DNA of 64,000 nt from Amycolatopsis sp. NBC_01480 (GTDB lineage: Bacteria; Actinomycetota; Actinomycetes; Mycobacteriales; Pseudonocardiaceae): contig NZ_CP109442.1 in assembly GCF_036227205.1 (NCBI RefSeq), forward strand, positions 3,596,001-3,660,000, read 5' to 3'. Each line of letters begins with the position of its first letter. Within the stretch, counting starts at the first letter, position 1. This document shows, piece by piece, positions 1-8,387 of this stretch. Position numbers and translations under genes: made by a program. The notes under the pieces are model-generated. The model saw nothing but the letters and a program-made list of their open reading frames with translations, did no database searches and was not told where the DNA came from.

Positions 1-645
1 GAAGTTGTCCTCGCGGGTGCTGTCCGGAGTGTCATACGCCCGCTCCAGCAGGGCGCGCATGCGCGGGTACGGCTCGGCGGCGGCCAGCGCGGCCGGGCGG
101 AGCTCGGCGATCCAGTCGGCCTCCGCCCGGCCGCTGCGGGCAAGCGTGGTCAGCCACGCGGCTTCGGCGGTGCTCACGCCGATCACGTACGCGACCACGG
201 CGCTGACAGCCTGGTCCGCGTCCACCAGCGTGAAGCCGTCGTCCTCCAGGGCGGCCAGCAGGCTTTCGTTGAGCCGCATGACATTCGGGCCCAGGTACGA
301 CAGCCCGACCTGGCCCAGCACCGACGCCATCCAGGGGTGGCGCAGGATCATCGCCCGCACGCTGTGGGCAGCGGCCGTCAGCGAGCCGCGCCAGCTTTCG
401 GCGGCCGGGTTCTCCAGCTCGCCGTACACCTCGTCGACGACCAGCTCGATGAGCTCGTCCTTGTTCGCCACGTGGCGGTACAGCGAGGTCGCGCCGGCGC
501 CGAGGCGGGTGCCGAGATTGCGCATGCTCAGCGTGTCGAGCCCGTCGGCATCCAGCAGGCGGATGGCCTCCGTGACGATCTGCGCCCTGGTCAGCGCCGG
601 TTGTTCCTTGCCTCGCCGCGGGCGGGTCCAGACGGATTCAGCCAT
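1..645 (-). CDS. TetR-family transcriptional regulator, 3' end outside window
   Basis: Reads from ATG at 645 down to base 1 without a stop, so the C-terminus is missing. The N-terminal part (about residues 18-65, around TRAQIVTEAIRLLDADG and GAGATSLYRHVANKDEL) is a TetR helix-turn-helix; the remainder resembles the TetR_C_1 ligand domain. It is divergent from the MFS pump starting at 744, and a 9+9 bp palindrome lies between them, the usual arrangement of a repressor controlling its own efflux pump. Ligand unknown. The frame is open and HTH-like throughout, so the regulator call is firm; the regulated target is inference. Confidence 0.85.
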   Translation of the reverse strand, partial: MAESVWTRPRRGKEQPALTRAQIVTEAIRLLDADGLDTLSMRNLGTRLGAGATSLYRHVANKDELIELVVDEVYGELENPAAESWRGSLTAAAHSVRAMILRHPWMASVLGQVGLSYLGPNVMRLNESLLAALEDDGFTLVDADQAVSAVVAYVIGVSTAEAAWLTTLARSGRAEADWIAELRPAALAAAEPYPRMRALLERAYDTPDSTREDNF

Positions 646-674
646 GGCCCCACCATAGCGCACGGCGTACGCAC

Positions 675-727
675 TTGACGAACAGTCCACCCGCATGAGT
701 ACAGTGTTCGCAACAACGGAACACTGT
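675..727 (+). promoter_or_regulatory. Promoter with TetR-type operator for the MFS operon
   Basis: ACAGTGTTC (701-709) and GAACACTGT (719-727) form a perfect inverted repeat with a 9-nt spacer. A TTGACG -35-like hexamer lies at 675-680, and a weak -10-like region around 698-705 overlaps the left arm. A regulator bound here would block RNA polymerase. The position between divergent tetR and MFS genes supports this as the TetR operator. The palindrome is seen directly; binding is inference. Confidence 0.6.
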
Positions 728-743
728 GCGCAAGGAGACGAAG

Positions 744-2186
744 ATGACGGCGACGTTGAGCGAGCCGGGAGCCGCGGTCCAGCGGAATCCCCGCCGCTGG
801 CTGATCCTGGTGGTGCTCTGCCTCAGCACGCTGGTGCTGGTGATCGACAACATGGCGCTGACGGTCGCGGTGCCGAAGCTGACCGAGGACCTCGGCGCCA
901 CCGCGCAGGACACGCAGTGGATCCTCGACTCCTACCTGCTGGTTTTCGCGGGGCTGCTGCTCACCTCCGGCAGCCTCGCCGACCGGTTCGGGCGGCGTCG
1001 GGTGATGATCATCGGGCTCGCGCTGTTCGGCTGCGCGTCGCTGGTGGCGACGCTCGCGTCCAGCCCCGGTGAACTGGTCGCCGCGCGGGTGGTGATGGGC
1101 GTCGGCGGCGCGCTGATCATGCCGAGCACGCTGTCGATCCTGATCACGGTGTTCGACGAGGAAGAGCGTCGCAAGGCGATGGCCGCTTGGAGCGCGGTCG
1201 CGATGGTGGGCTTCGTCGGCGGGCCGGTGCTGGGCGGGGTGCTGATCGCGTGGTTCTGGTGGGGCGCGGTCTTTCTGATCAACGTGCCGATCGCGGTGCT
1301 CGCCATCGTCGCGGCCGTGGTGCTGATGCCGGAGTCGAAAGGCCCGTGGCGCAAGGCCGATCCGCTGGGCGCGGTGCTCTCGGCCGTCGGGATGACGGCG
1401 CTGGTGTGGATGATCATCGAGCTGCCGCACGGTTCGGCCGGTTCGACGCTCGGCGCGCTCGCGGTGGCCGTGCTGGCGCTGGGCGGGTTCGTGGTGTGGG
1501 AGCTGCGGACGCCGTCGCCGATGGTGCCGCTCGGCCTGTTCCGGGCCCGCAACTTCACCGGCGGCTCCCTGTCGCTCACGCTGGTCCAGGTCGGAAACGG
1601 TGGCCTGCTGCTGGTGTTCACGCAGTTCCTGCAGTTCGTCCTCGGCTACTCGCCGACGCAGGCCGGCCTGGCGTTCCTGCCGATGGCCGTCTCTTCGCTG
1701 CTGTTCAACACCCTCGGCGCGACGCTGGGGCAGAAGTTCGGCAACCGGGTGCTGACGGTCTTCGGGCTGCTGATCGCGGCGGGCGGGTTCGGCTTGCTGG
1801 CGACGGCGTCGTCGAGCTTCCTGGTGGTGGGCCTCGGTTTGTTCGTGCTCGGCGCCGGCGGCGGCCTGGCGATGCCAGCCGCGATCGCCGCACTGATGGG
1901 GACGGTGCCGGAGGAGCACGCGGGCGTCGGGTCCGCGCTCAACGACACCATCCAGCAGCTGGGCGCCGCCCTCGGCGTCGCGGCGCTCGGCAGCGTCCTG
2001 TCGAGCCGGTTCCGTTCCGCCATGCCGGACGCCACCCCGCTGGCCGACGCGGTCCGGGTGCCGGCGCTGGCGGACACCGCACGCTCCGCGTTCACCTCGG
2101 CGATGTCGACGACGTTCCTGGTGAGCGCGGTCGGCGTGGTCGTCGCTGCGGTGGTCGCCGCAGTGGTACTGAAGGACAAGCGATGA
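744..2186 (+). CDS. MFS drug exporter, DHA2 type (14-TM)
   Basis: 480 residues starting at ATG 744, with AAGGAG six bases upstream; a GTG at 726 is in frame but lacks a ribosome site. The hydrophobic profile fits 14 membrane helices. The loop 2-3 motif DRFGRRR is at about residues 80-86 and a glycine-rich motif C-like stretch (GGPVLGGVL) follows in helix 5, both typical of proton-driven DHA2 multidrug exporters such as QacA/LfrA relatives. Its stop overlaps the next gene by ATGA, so the two are translated as a unit, and a TetR regulator is divergent. Substrate not predictable. Confidence 0.9.
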   Translation: MTATLSEPGAAVQRNPRRWLILVVLCLSTLVLVIDNMALTVAVPKLTEDLGATAQDTQWILDSYLLVFAGLLLTSGSLADRFGRRRVMIIGLALFGCASLVATLASSPGELVAARVVMGVGGALIMPSTLSILITVFDEEERRKAMAAWSAVAMVGFVGGPVLGGVLIAWFWWGAVFLINVPIAVLAIVAAVVLMPESKGPWRKADPLGAVLSAVGMTALVWMIIELPHGSAGSTLGALAVAVLALGGFVVWELRTPSPMVPLGLFRARNFTGGSLSLTLVQVGNGGLLLVFTQFLQFVLGYSPTQAGLAFLPMAVSSLLFNTLGATLGQKFGNRVLTVFGLLIAAGGFGLLATASSSFLVVGLGLFVLGAGGGLAMPAAIAALMGTVPEEHAGVGSALNDTIQQLGAALGVAALGSVLSSRFRSAMPDATPLADAVRVPALADTARSAFTSAMSTTFLVSAVGVVVAAVVAAVVLKDKR

Positions 2187-3562
2187 ACTTCTCCGTTACG
2201 CAGTGGCAGAAGCGGCTCGACGACCTGCGCGTCGCGCACCACGTTCCCGGAGCCTCGTTGGCGGTGCTGGCCGACGGCGAGATCCACGAGCTGGCGAGCG
2301 GGCTGCTGCACCGTGGCACCGGCGTCGAGGCGACGACGGACTCGGTGTTCCAGGTCGGGTCCGTCACCAAGATCCACACGGCGACGCTGGTGATGCGGCT
2401 CGTCGACACCGGCGAGCTGGACCTCGACGCGCGGGTGGTCGACGTGCTGCCGGGCTTCGAGACCGCCGACCCCGCGGCCACCGGCCGGATCACCGTGCGG
2501 CAGCTGCTGTCCCACACGAGCGGCCTGACCTGCGACTTCACCCACGACACCGGCCGCGGTGACGACTGCCTGGCGCGTTACGTCGAAGCCGCCGCGGGCG
2601 TGGCCCTCGACTGTCCACCCGGGACGGCCATCTCCTACAGCAGCGTGGGCTACAACGTGCTCGGCCGGATCGTCGAGGTGCTCACCGGCAAGACCTGGGA
2701 CGAAGCGGTGCGGGACCTGCTCTGCGCGCCGCTCGGCCTGACGCACACGGTCACGCTGCCGGAGGACGTGCTCGCCTTCCGTGCGTCGATGGGGCACCTG
2801 GGCGAGCCGGGCGAGTGGCCGGACCCGGCGCCGTCGTGGAACCCGCTGCCGCGCTCGTCCGCGCCCTACGGCGGACAGCTTTGCGCCACGGCCGCGGACC
2901 TCGTCCGCCTGGCGCGCCTGCACCTCGACGGTGGTGTGGCGCCGGACGGAACGCGGCTGCTCAGCGCATCCACCGTCGCGGCGATGCAGCAGCGTGAGAC
3001 GCACACGCCGGACCATTGGACGGTCTCCTCCGACGGCTGGGGCCTGGGCTGGACGTTGTACGACTGGGGCGGAATCGGCGGTTTCGGTCACGACGGCGCG
3101 ACGATCGGCCACTACGCCTACTTGCGCGTCGTGCCGGCGGCCGGTGTTGTGGTGGCGCTGCTGACAAACGGCGGCGACGCGCGCCACCTGTACGAGTCCC
3201 TGGTCGGCGAACTGCTGTCCACGCTGGCGGGCGTCGAGCTGCCGCCACCGTTCGCGCCGCCGACTGTTCCCTCCACTGTGGACATTGGTGCCATCGCGGG
3301 CCGGTACCGGCGAGAGGGCGTCGCGATCACGGTGGAGGGGCGAGCGGGGGTGCCGTGGCTGCGGTACGAGTTCGTTGACGGCATGGCCGGCCTGGCACCG
3401 GCGATCGAGGCCGAGCTGGTCCCGGTATCGGATACGGTCTTCGCGGCCCGCGTCGCCGGGCCCTTCAGCGGCGATTGGATGCCGGTGGTGTTCGCGACGC
3501 TGAGCACGGGGACTCCGTGTGTCTACATCGGACTGCGGGCCGCGCCGAGGGTCTCGGGGTGA
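2183..3562 (+). CDS. Serine hydrolase, beta-lactamase class C / AmpC-like family
   Basis: 459 residues, start ATG overlapping the MFS stop (ATGA). The catalytic S-x-x-K motif is S60-V-T-K63 in QVGSVTK. The second motif is Y152-S-S in place of the common Y-x-N, and a late GHDG stands where HxG/KTG would be. This is the fold of esterases, D-aminopeptidases and AmpC. No signal peptide is visible, so it is probably cytosolic, which argues against a secreted beta-lactamase. A C-terminal region (about residues 350-459) resembles the beta-barrel domain appended to such hydrolases. Cotranscription with a drug pump suggests a detoxification role; this is inference. Confidence 0.82.
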   Translation: MNFSVTQWQKRLDDLRVAHHVPGASLAVLADGEIHELASGLLHRGTGVEATTDSVFQVGSVTKIHTATLVMRLVDTGELDLDARVVDVLPGFETADPAATGRITVRQLLSHTSGLTCDFTHDTGRGDDCLARYVEAAAGVALDCPPGTAISYSSVGYNVLGRIVEVLTGKTWDEAVRDLLCAPLGLTHTVTLPEDVLAFRASMGHLGEPGEWPDPAPSWNPLPRSSAPYGGQLCATAADLVRLARLHLDGGVAPDGTRLLSASTVAAMQQRETHTPDHWTVSSDGWGLGWTLYDWGGIGGFGHDGATIGHYAYLRVVPAAGVVVALLTNGGDARHLYESLVGELLSTLAGVELPPPFAPPTVPSTVDIGAIAGRYRREGVAITVEGRAGVPWLRYEFVDGMAGLAPAIEAELVPVSDTVFAARVAGPFSGDWMPVVFATLSTGTPCVYIGLRAAPRVSG

Positions 3563-3841
3563 TTCGGGTGCGGCTGGGGTTTGGGCGTTGGTGTGGTTCG
3601 GGTGGTTTTTGGGGGCGTCTTGACCACCGTTCGGCACGGCGGTTGTCCTGGTTGGGGGCGGTCGGGGCGGCAGGAGCGAACGCGACAACTGGGCCTGGCC
3701 GGGTGGCAGCGGCGGCTGTCAGCGCAGGTAAGGCGGTGGCCCCGGGCCGGTCGCGACGGGTGGACCGGTCCGGGCAGTCAGCGGGTCAGCCGTTTGTGCT
3801 GGTCGCTTCCGCTCTGGTCGGCCGAGGCGCAGACTGGCCTG

Positions 3842-6337
3842 ATGGACCGGCGGGTGCGGGTCGCGGTGCGGGTGGGCGGGGTGGTGCAGGGGGTGGGGTT
3901 CCGGCCCTTCGCCCACGGCCTCGCCCGGCGCCTGCGACTGTCCGGCTTCGTCGGCAACGACGCGGCCGGCGTGTTCGCCGAGGTGCAGGGGCCACCGGCC
4001 GACGTCGACGCGTTTGTCCTCGCACTTCGTGAAGAGGCGCCACCGCTGGCGGTGGTCGACTACGTGCGGGTAACCCCGATGACGCTGGCCGACGACGTGC
4101 AGGCGCCTTGGAGCGAGGCGGCCAGCGGTGCGTGGATAACCCCGAGCGAGGCGGCCAGCGGTGCGCGGACGACTCCGCCGACAGCGGTGCCCGGCGATGC
4201 AGAGGTGCCTCCGCGCAACGCAGTGACACCACACAACCCCGCCAATCACCCAGCCGTCGGCTACCCACCCGCCACGGTCGGCGAGCCGGTTTTCAGCATC
4301 GTTGCGAGCCCAGCGGGCGGGGAAGTCGCGACGCTCGTCTCGGCGGACAGCGCGACCTGCGCCGACTGCCTTGCCGAACTACGTGACCCCAGCGACCGCC
4401 GGTACCGGTACCCGTTCATCAACTGCACGAACTGCGGGCCGCGCTTCACGATTGTGCGCGGGGTGCCGTATGACCGGCCGTTCACGACCATGGCCGGGTT
4501 TCCGATGTGCGCCGACTGCCGACGGGAGTACGAAGACCCTGGCGACCGGCGGTTCCACGCACAGCCGGTGTGCTGCCCCGTGTGCGGGCCGAAGCTGTGG
4601 TTCCATGAAGCACGCCATGACGCACGCCACGAAGCACGACAAGAACCAAGCCGGGAAACAGCCAGGACAACCCCACTTAAGTCCACTGTGGACGCGCTGC
4701 GGGCGGGCGCGATAGTAGCAATCAAGGGCCTAGGCGGATACCACCTTGCGGTAGACGCGGAAAACGAAACTGCCGTCGCCGCCCTGCGGGGGCGGAAGCA
4801 CCGGGAAGACAAACCGTTTGCAGTCATGGTCCCCGATCTCGCGGCCGCCCGGAAGACTGCGGAGCTGGGCGAAATCGGCGAACAGCTGCTGACCAGCCGC
4901 CGTAGCCCGATCGTGTTACTGCCGCGCGTCGCGAATGGTCCCCTCGCGACGTCGGTCGCACCGGGGAACCGGCGGATCGGCCTCCTGCTGCCCTACACGC
5001 CGCTGCATCACCTCCTGCTCGGCGACCTCGGCGGCCCGATCGTGCTGACCAGCGCGAACGTCTCCGACGAGCCCATCGTCTACCGCGACGAGGACGCGCT
5101 CAGCCGCCTCAAGAACATCGCCGACGCCTTCCTCGTCCACGACCGCGCCATCCACACCCGCACCGACGACTCCGTGGTCCGGCCCGTCCGCGGGCGCGTG
5201 CAGCTGCAGCGACGGTCGCGCGGGTACGCGCCCGAACCCGTCACGCTCCACCGAAAATTCCCAAGGCACGTGCTGGGCTGCGGCGCCGAGCTGAAAAACA
5301 CCTTCTGCCTGGCGAAAGACGACCACGCGTTCGTCTCGCATCACATCGGCGACCTCGAGAACTACGAGACGCTCAAGTCCTACACCGAGGGCATCCGGCA
5401 TTGGCGGGAGCTGTTCGACGTCACCCCGGCCGTCGTCGCGCACGATCTGCATCCCGAGTACCTGTCCACGAAGTACGCGCTCGAGCTCGAAGGCATCGAG
5501 CACGTCGGCGTCCAGCATCACCACGCGCACATCGCTTCGTGCCTGGCGGACAACGGCGAGGATGGCCCGGTCCTCGGCGTCGCCTTCGACGGCACGGGTT
5601 ACGGCACCGACGGCACGATCTGGGGCGGCGAGTTCCTGCTCGCGGACCTGGCCGGGTTCCAGCGCGTCGGCCACCTTCAGACCGCGCCGATGCCGGGCGG
5701 CGCCGCGGCTGTCCGCGAGCCGTGGCGCATGGCGGCAGCCCACCTCGACGCCGCCGGCCTCACCGCGGAAGACCTCAGAACCAGGCACGAAGAACACTGG
5801 GACGACGTCGTAAAAATGGCCCGCAGCGGGCTGAACTCACCGCTGACCTCCAGCGCGGGCAGGCTCTTCGACGCCGTCGCCGCCCTGCTCGGCGTGCGCG
5901 ACAGCGTGAACTACGAGGGCCAGGCCGCCGTGGAGCTGGAGCAGCTGGCCGACCCCGAAGAACGCGGCACCTACCCCGTCGGCATCGACCGGAACCAAGT
6001 GTCCACAGTAGACCTAATCGGCGCCGTGGCAGAAGACCAGAAAAACCACATCCCCAAACAGATCATCGCCGCGAGGTTCCACAACAGCATCGCCGACGTC
6101 GTCGCCCGCCTCTGCGAGCAGCTCCAGGTAGCCGAAACCGTAGCCCTCTCCGGTGGCGTCTTCCAAAACGCCCTGCTCCTCGACCGGACCACAGAATTCC
6201 TGCACGACAAGGGTTTCCGGGTACTCACCCACTCCCGGGTGCCGGCGAACGACGGCGGGATCAGCTTAGGGCAGGTCGCAGTGGCAGCCGCGCGCGAAGC
6301 CACGAGTACCACGAGTCCAGCCCGTCGCCCCGGGTAG
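3842..6337 (+). CDS. hypF: Carbamoyltransferase HypF
   Basis: Makes the thiocarbamate on HypE from carbamoyl phosphate, the first step of cyanide ligand synthesis for [NiFe]-hydrogenase. About 831 residues. Domain order: acylphosphatase (QGVGFRPF near residue 17), two zinc fingers (CADC..CTNC and CADC..CPVC), YrdC-like domain (KGLGGYHLAVDA), Kae1-like domain with HHHAHIASCLADNG. Start ATG 3842 places the acylphosphatase at the N-terminus; the frame is open to 3581 but that stretch (the 3563-3841 gap, otherwise empty) is low complexity. Odd: a Pro/Ala/Thr-rich insertion at about residues 80-150 contains a 33-bp DNA repeat. It converges on hypB and overlaps it by 77 bp. Confidence 0.95.
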   Translation: MDRRVRVAVRVGGVVQGVGFRPFAHGLARRLRLSGFVGNDAAGVFAEVQGPPADVDAFVLALREEAPPLAVVDYVRVTPMTLADDVQAPWSEAASGAWITPSEAASGARTTPPTAVPGDAEVPPRNAVTPHNPANHPAVGYPPATVGEPVFSIVASPAGGEVATLVSADSATCADCLAELRDPSDRRYRYPFINCTNCGPRFTIVRGVPYDRPFTTMAGFPMCADCRREYEDPGDRRFHAQPVCCPVCGPKLWFHEARHDARHEARQEPSRETARTTPLKSTVDALRAGAIVAIKGLGGYHLAVDAENETAVAALRGRKHREDKPFAVMVPDLAAARKTAELGEIGEQLLTSRRSPIVLLPRVANGPLATSVAPGNRRIGLLLPYTPLHHLLLGDLGGPIVLTSANVSDEPIVYRDEDALSRLKNIADAFLVHDRAIHTRTDDSVVRPVRGRVQLQRRSRGYAPEPVTLHRKFPRHVLGCGAELKNTFCLAKDDHAFVSHHIGDLENYETLKSYTEGIRHWRELFDVTPAVVAHDLHPEYLSTKYALELEGIEHVGVQHHHAHIASCLADNGEDGPVLGVAFDGTGYGTDGTIWGGEFLLADLAGFQRVGHLQTAPMPGGAAAVREPWRMAAAHLDAAGLTAEDLRTRHEEHWDDVVKMARSGLNSPLTSSAGRLFDAVAALLGVRDSVNYEGQAAVELEQLADPEERGTYPVGIDRNQVSTVDLIGAVAEDQKNHIPKQIIAARFHNSIADVVARLCEQLQVAETVALSGGVFQNALLLDRTTEFLHDKGFRVLTHSRVPANDGGISLGQVAVAAAREATSTTSPARRPG

Positions 6338-6980
6338 CGCTCAGCTCCAGCACGCGCGCCGCGCGGTTGACGTGCCCCAGATCGTGCCTGAACTCCGCGA
6401 CGTCGAAATCCACGTACGGCAGCAAATCGACCTTGTTCAGCAGCACCAGATCCGTTGACGCGAACATGTGCGGGTACTTCAGCGGTTTGCCCGGCCCTTC
6501 GGTGACGGACAGGATCACCACCCGCGCGGCCTCGCCGAGGTCGAACAGCGCCGGGCAGACCAGGTTGCCGACGTTCTCCACGAACAGCACCGACCCGGGC
6601 ACGACGGCGAGCGTGTCCAACGCGCTGTCCAGCATCGTCGCGTCGAGGTGGCAGCCGGCGCCGGTGTTGATCTGCACCACGGGCGCGCCGGTCGCCTCGA
6701 TCCGCGACGCGTCCAGCTGCGTCTCCTGGTCGCCCTCCACCACCGCGAACGGCAGTTCGTCGCCCAGCGCGCGCACGGTGCGTTCCAGCAGGGTGGTCTT
6801 GCCGGCGCCGGGTGAGCTCATCAGGTTGATCGCGAACACGTCCTGGTCACGCAGCCGTCGCCGGGTGTGCCCGGCGAGGTGGTCGTTTTTCGCCAGCACG
6901 TCCTGTTCCAGCACCACGGTGTGGCTGTGCCCCTCGTGGTGGACGACCGCGTCGTCCGAACAGCCGCAGGTCTCGCACAT
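6261..6980 (-). CDS. hypB: Hydrogenase nickel incorporation GTPase HypB
   Basis: 239 residues. N-terminal MCETCGC is the high-affinity metal site, followed by a short His patch (HHEGHSH) that could store nickel. The P-loop GAGKTTLLE, the switch region around EGDQETQLDA and the NKVD guanine-specificity motif identify the SIMIBI GTPase. It works with HypA to deliver Ni to the large subunit. The start ATG 6980 lies one base past the hypA stop. Last gene of the hydrogenase operon; its 3' end overlaps hypF, transcribed the other way. Confidence 0.95.
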   Translation of the reverse strand: MCETCGCSDDAVVHHEGHSHTVVLEQDVLAKNDHLAGHTRRRLRDQDVFAINLMSSPGAGKTTLLERTVRALGDELPFAVVEGDQETQLDASRIEATGAPVVQINTGAGCHLDATMLDSALDTLAVVPGSVLFVENVGNLVCPALFDLGEAARVVILSVTEGPGKPLKYPHMFASTDLVLLNKVDLLPYVDFDVAEFRHDLGHVNRAARVLELSATRGDGLDSWYSWLRARLPLRPALS

Positions 6981-6981
6981 G

Positions 6982-7311
6982 TCAGGCCACCTCCACGGAC
7001 TTGATGCGCAGCTGGCGCCCGGCCAGCACTTCGACATCCGCGCTGCCGCAGGGGCAGAGCAGGATCGGGTAGTCGATGCCGAACTCACGGCCGCAGTCCC
7101 GGCACGCGGCGCGGCCCGGCGGCTCGTCGATCTCCAGCGCCGCGCCCTCCAGCGCCGTGCCCAGGCAGAGCACGTCGAAGCAGAAGCGGACGCTGTCCGG
7201 CACCACGCCGGACAGCCGCCCGATTTCCAGCCGTACGCTCCGCACCTCGACGTCACCGAGCCGCGATACTACCGCGTCGACAACGCTCTGGGTGATCGAC
7301 ATCTCGTGCAC
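6982..7311 (-). CDS. hypA: Hydrogenase maturation nickel chaperone HypA
   Basis: 109 residues, GTG start; the mature N-terminus MHEMS contains His2, the family nickel ligand. A zinc site is formed by CRDC (about residue 70) and CPCG about 17 residues later. HypA partners HypB in nickel insertion. The GTG overlaps the hypE stop by one base (TAGTG), a coupled start, and hypB begins one base after its stop. Confidence 0.95.
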   Translation of the reverse strand: MHEMSITQSVVDAVVSRLGDVEVRSVRLEIGRLSGVVPDSVRFCFDVLCLGTALEGAALEIDEPPGRAACRDCGREFGIDYPILLCPCGSADVEVLAGRQLRIKSVEVA

Positions 7312-8387
7312 TAGCAGATCCTCGGCAGCGGGTCGCCCACCAGCATGTCGACGATCCGCGTGCCGCCGAACGCCGTGTTCAGCAGCACCAGCCCGGGCGG
7401 GTCGTCGGCGACCCGCCCGATCACCGCGGCGTCCGCGCCCAAGGGGTGCGAACGCAGCGCCGCCAACGCGTCCGAAGCCTGGGCGCCGTCGACGATCACC
7501 ACGATCCGGCCCTCGCAGGCGACGTACAGCGGGTCGATGCCGAGCAGCTCCGACGCGCCGCGGACCTCGGTGCGGACCGGGATCGCGTTCTCGTCGATCA
7601 CCACCGCCACTTCGGCCGCGCGCGCCACCTCGTTGAGGATCGTCGCGACGCCGCCGCGGGTCGCGTCCCGCATCGCGCGCACCCCCGGCACCGACGCCAG
7701 CAGCCCGGCCACCAGCTCGTGCACCGGTGCGGTGTCCGACTCCAGGTCGGCGTCGATGTCCAGTTCGCCGCGCGCCAGCATGATGGTGACGCCGTGGTCG
7801 CCGATCGGGCCGGAGACCAGCACCGCGTCGCCCGGCTTCACCGTGGCGACGCCCAGCCCTGAGCGGATGGACACGCCGACGCCGGCAGTGTTGATGTACA
7901 CGCCGTCGGCCTTCCCGCGCTGCACCACCTTCGTGTCGCCGGTGACGATCTGCACGTCCGCCGCCAGCGCCGCCGACCGCATCGATTCGACGATCTTCAG
8001 CAGGTCCTCGACGGGGAAGCCCTCCTCGAGGATGAAGCCCGCGGTCAGGTACAGCGGCCGCGCGCCGGAGACGGCGAGGTCGTTCACCGTGCCGTTCACG
8101 GCCAGGTCGCCGATGTCGCCGCCGGGGAAGAACAGCGGCGACACCACGTACGAGTCCGTGGTCAGGGCCAGCTTCGCCCCGCCGATGGTGAGCGCGGCGG
8201 CGTCCTCCATCGGCTCCAGCAGCGGATTGCGGAACGCGTCGAGGAACACCGCCTCGATCAACGTGTGCGTCGCCTTTCCGCCGGAGCCGTGCGACAGCGT
8301 GATGCGCTCCTCGCGGACCTTCGCGCGCCTTCGCCGGGCACGCTCGATCCGGTCGAGAACCTGCTGCTCGCGTTCCGTGGTAGTCAT
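7311..8387 (-). CDS. hypE: Hydrogenase maturation protein HypE (thiocarboxamide dehydratase)
   Basis: 358 residues of the AIR synthase/PurM fold. HypE carries the carbamoyl group from HypF on its C-terminal cysteine and dehydrates it to thiocyanate with ATP. The protein ends in PRIC with Cys last, exactly as needed. The N-terminal glycine loop LSHGSGGK is present. A charged N-terminal extension (about 25 residues, ARRRRAK) precedes the core. Start ATG overlaps the hypD stop (ATGA), 15 bases downstream of the palindromic element that ends hypD. Confidence 0.95.
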   Translation of the reverse strand: MTTTEREQQVLDRIERARRRRAKVREERITLSHGSGGKATHTLIEAVFLDAFRNPLLEPMEDAAALTIGGAKLALTTDSYVVSPLFFPGGDIGDLAVNGTVNDLAVSGARPLYLTAGFILEEGFPVEDLLKIVESMRSAALAADVQIVTGDTKVVQRGKADGVYINTAGVGVSIRSGLGVATVKPGDAVLVSGPIGDHGVTIMLARGELDIDADLESDTAPVHELVAGLLASVPGVRAMRDATRGGVATILNEVARAAEVAVVIDENAIPVRTEVRGASELLGIDPLYVACEGRIVVIVDGAQASDALAALRSHPLGADAAVIGRVADDPPGLVLLNTAFGGTRIVDMLVGDPLPRIC

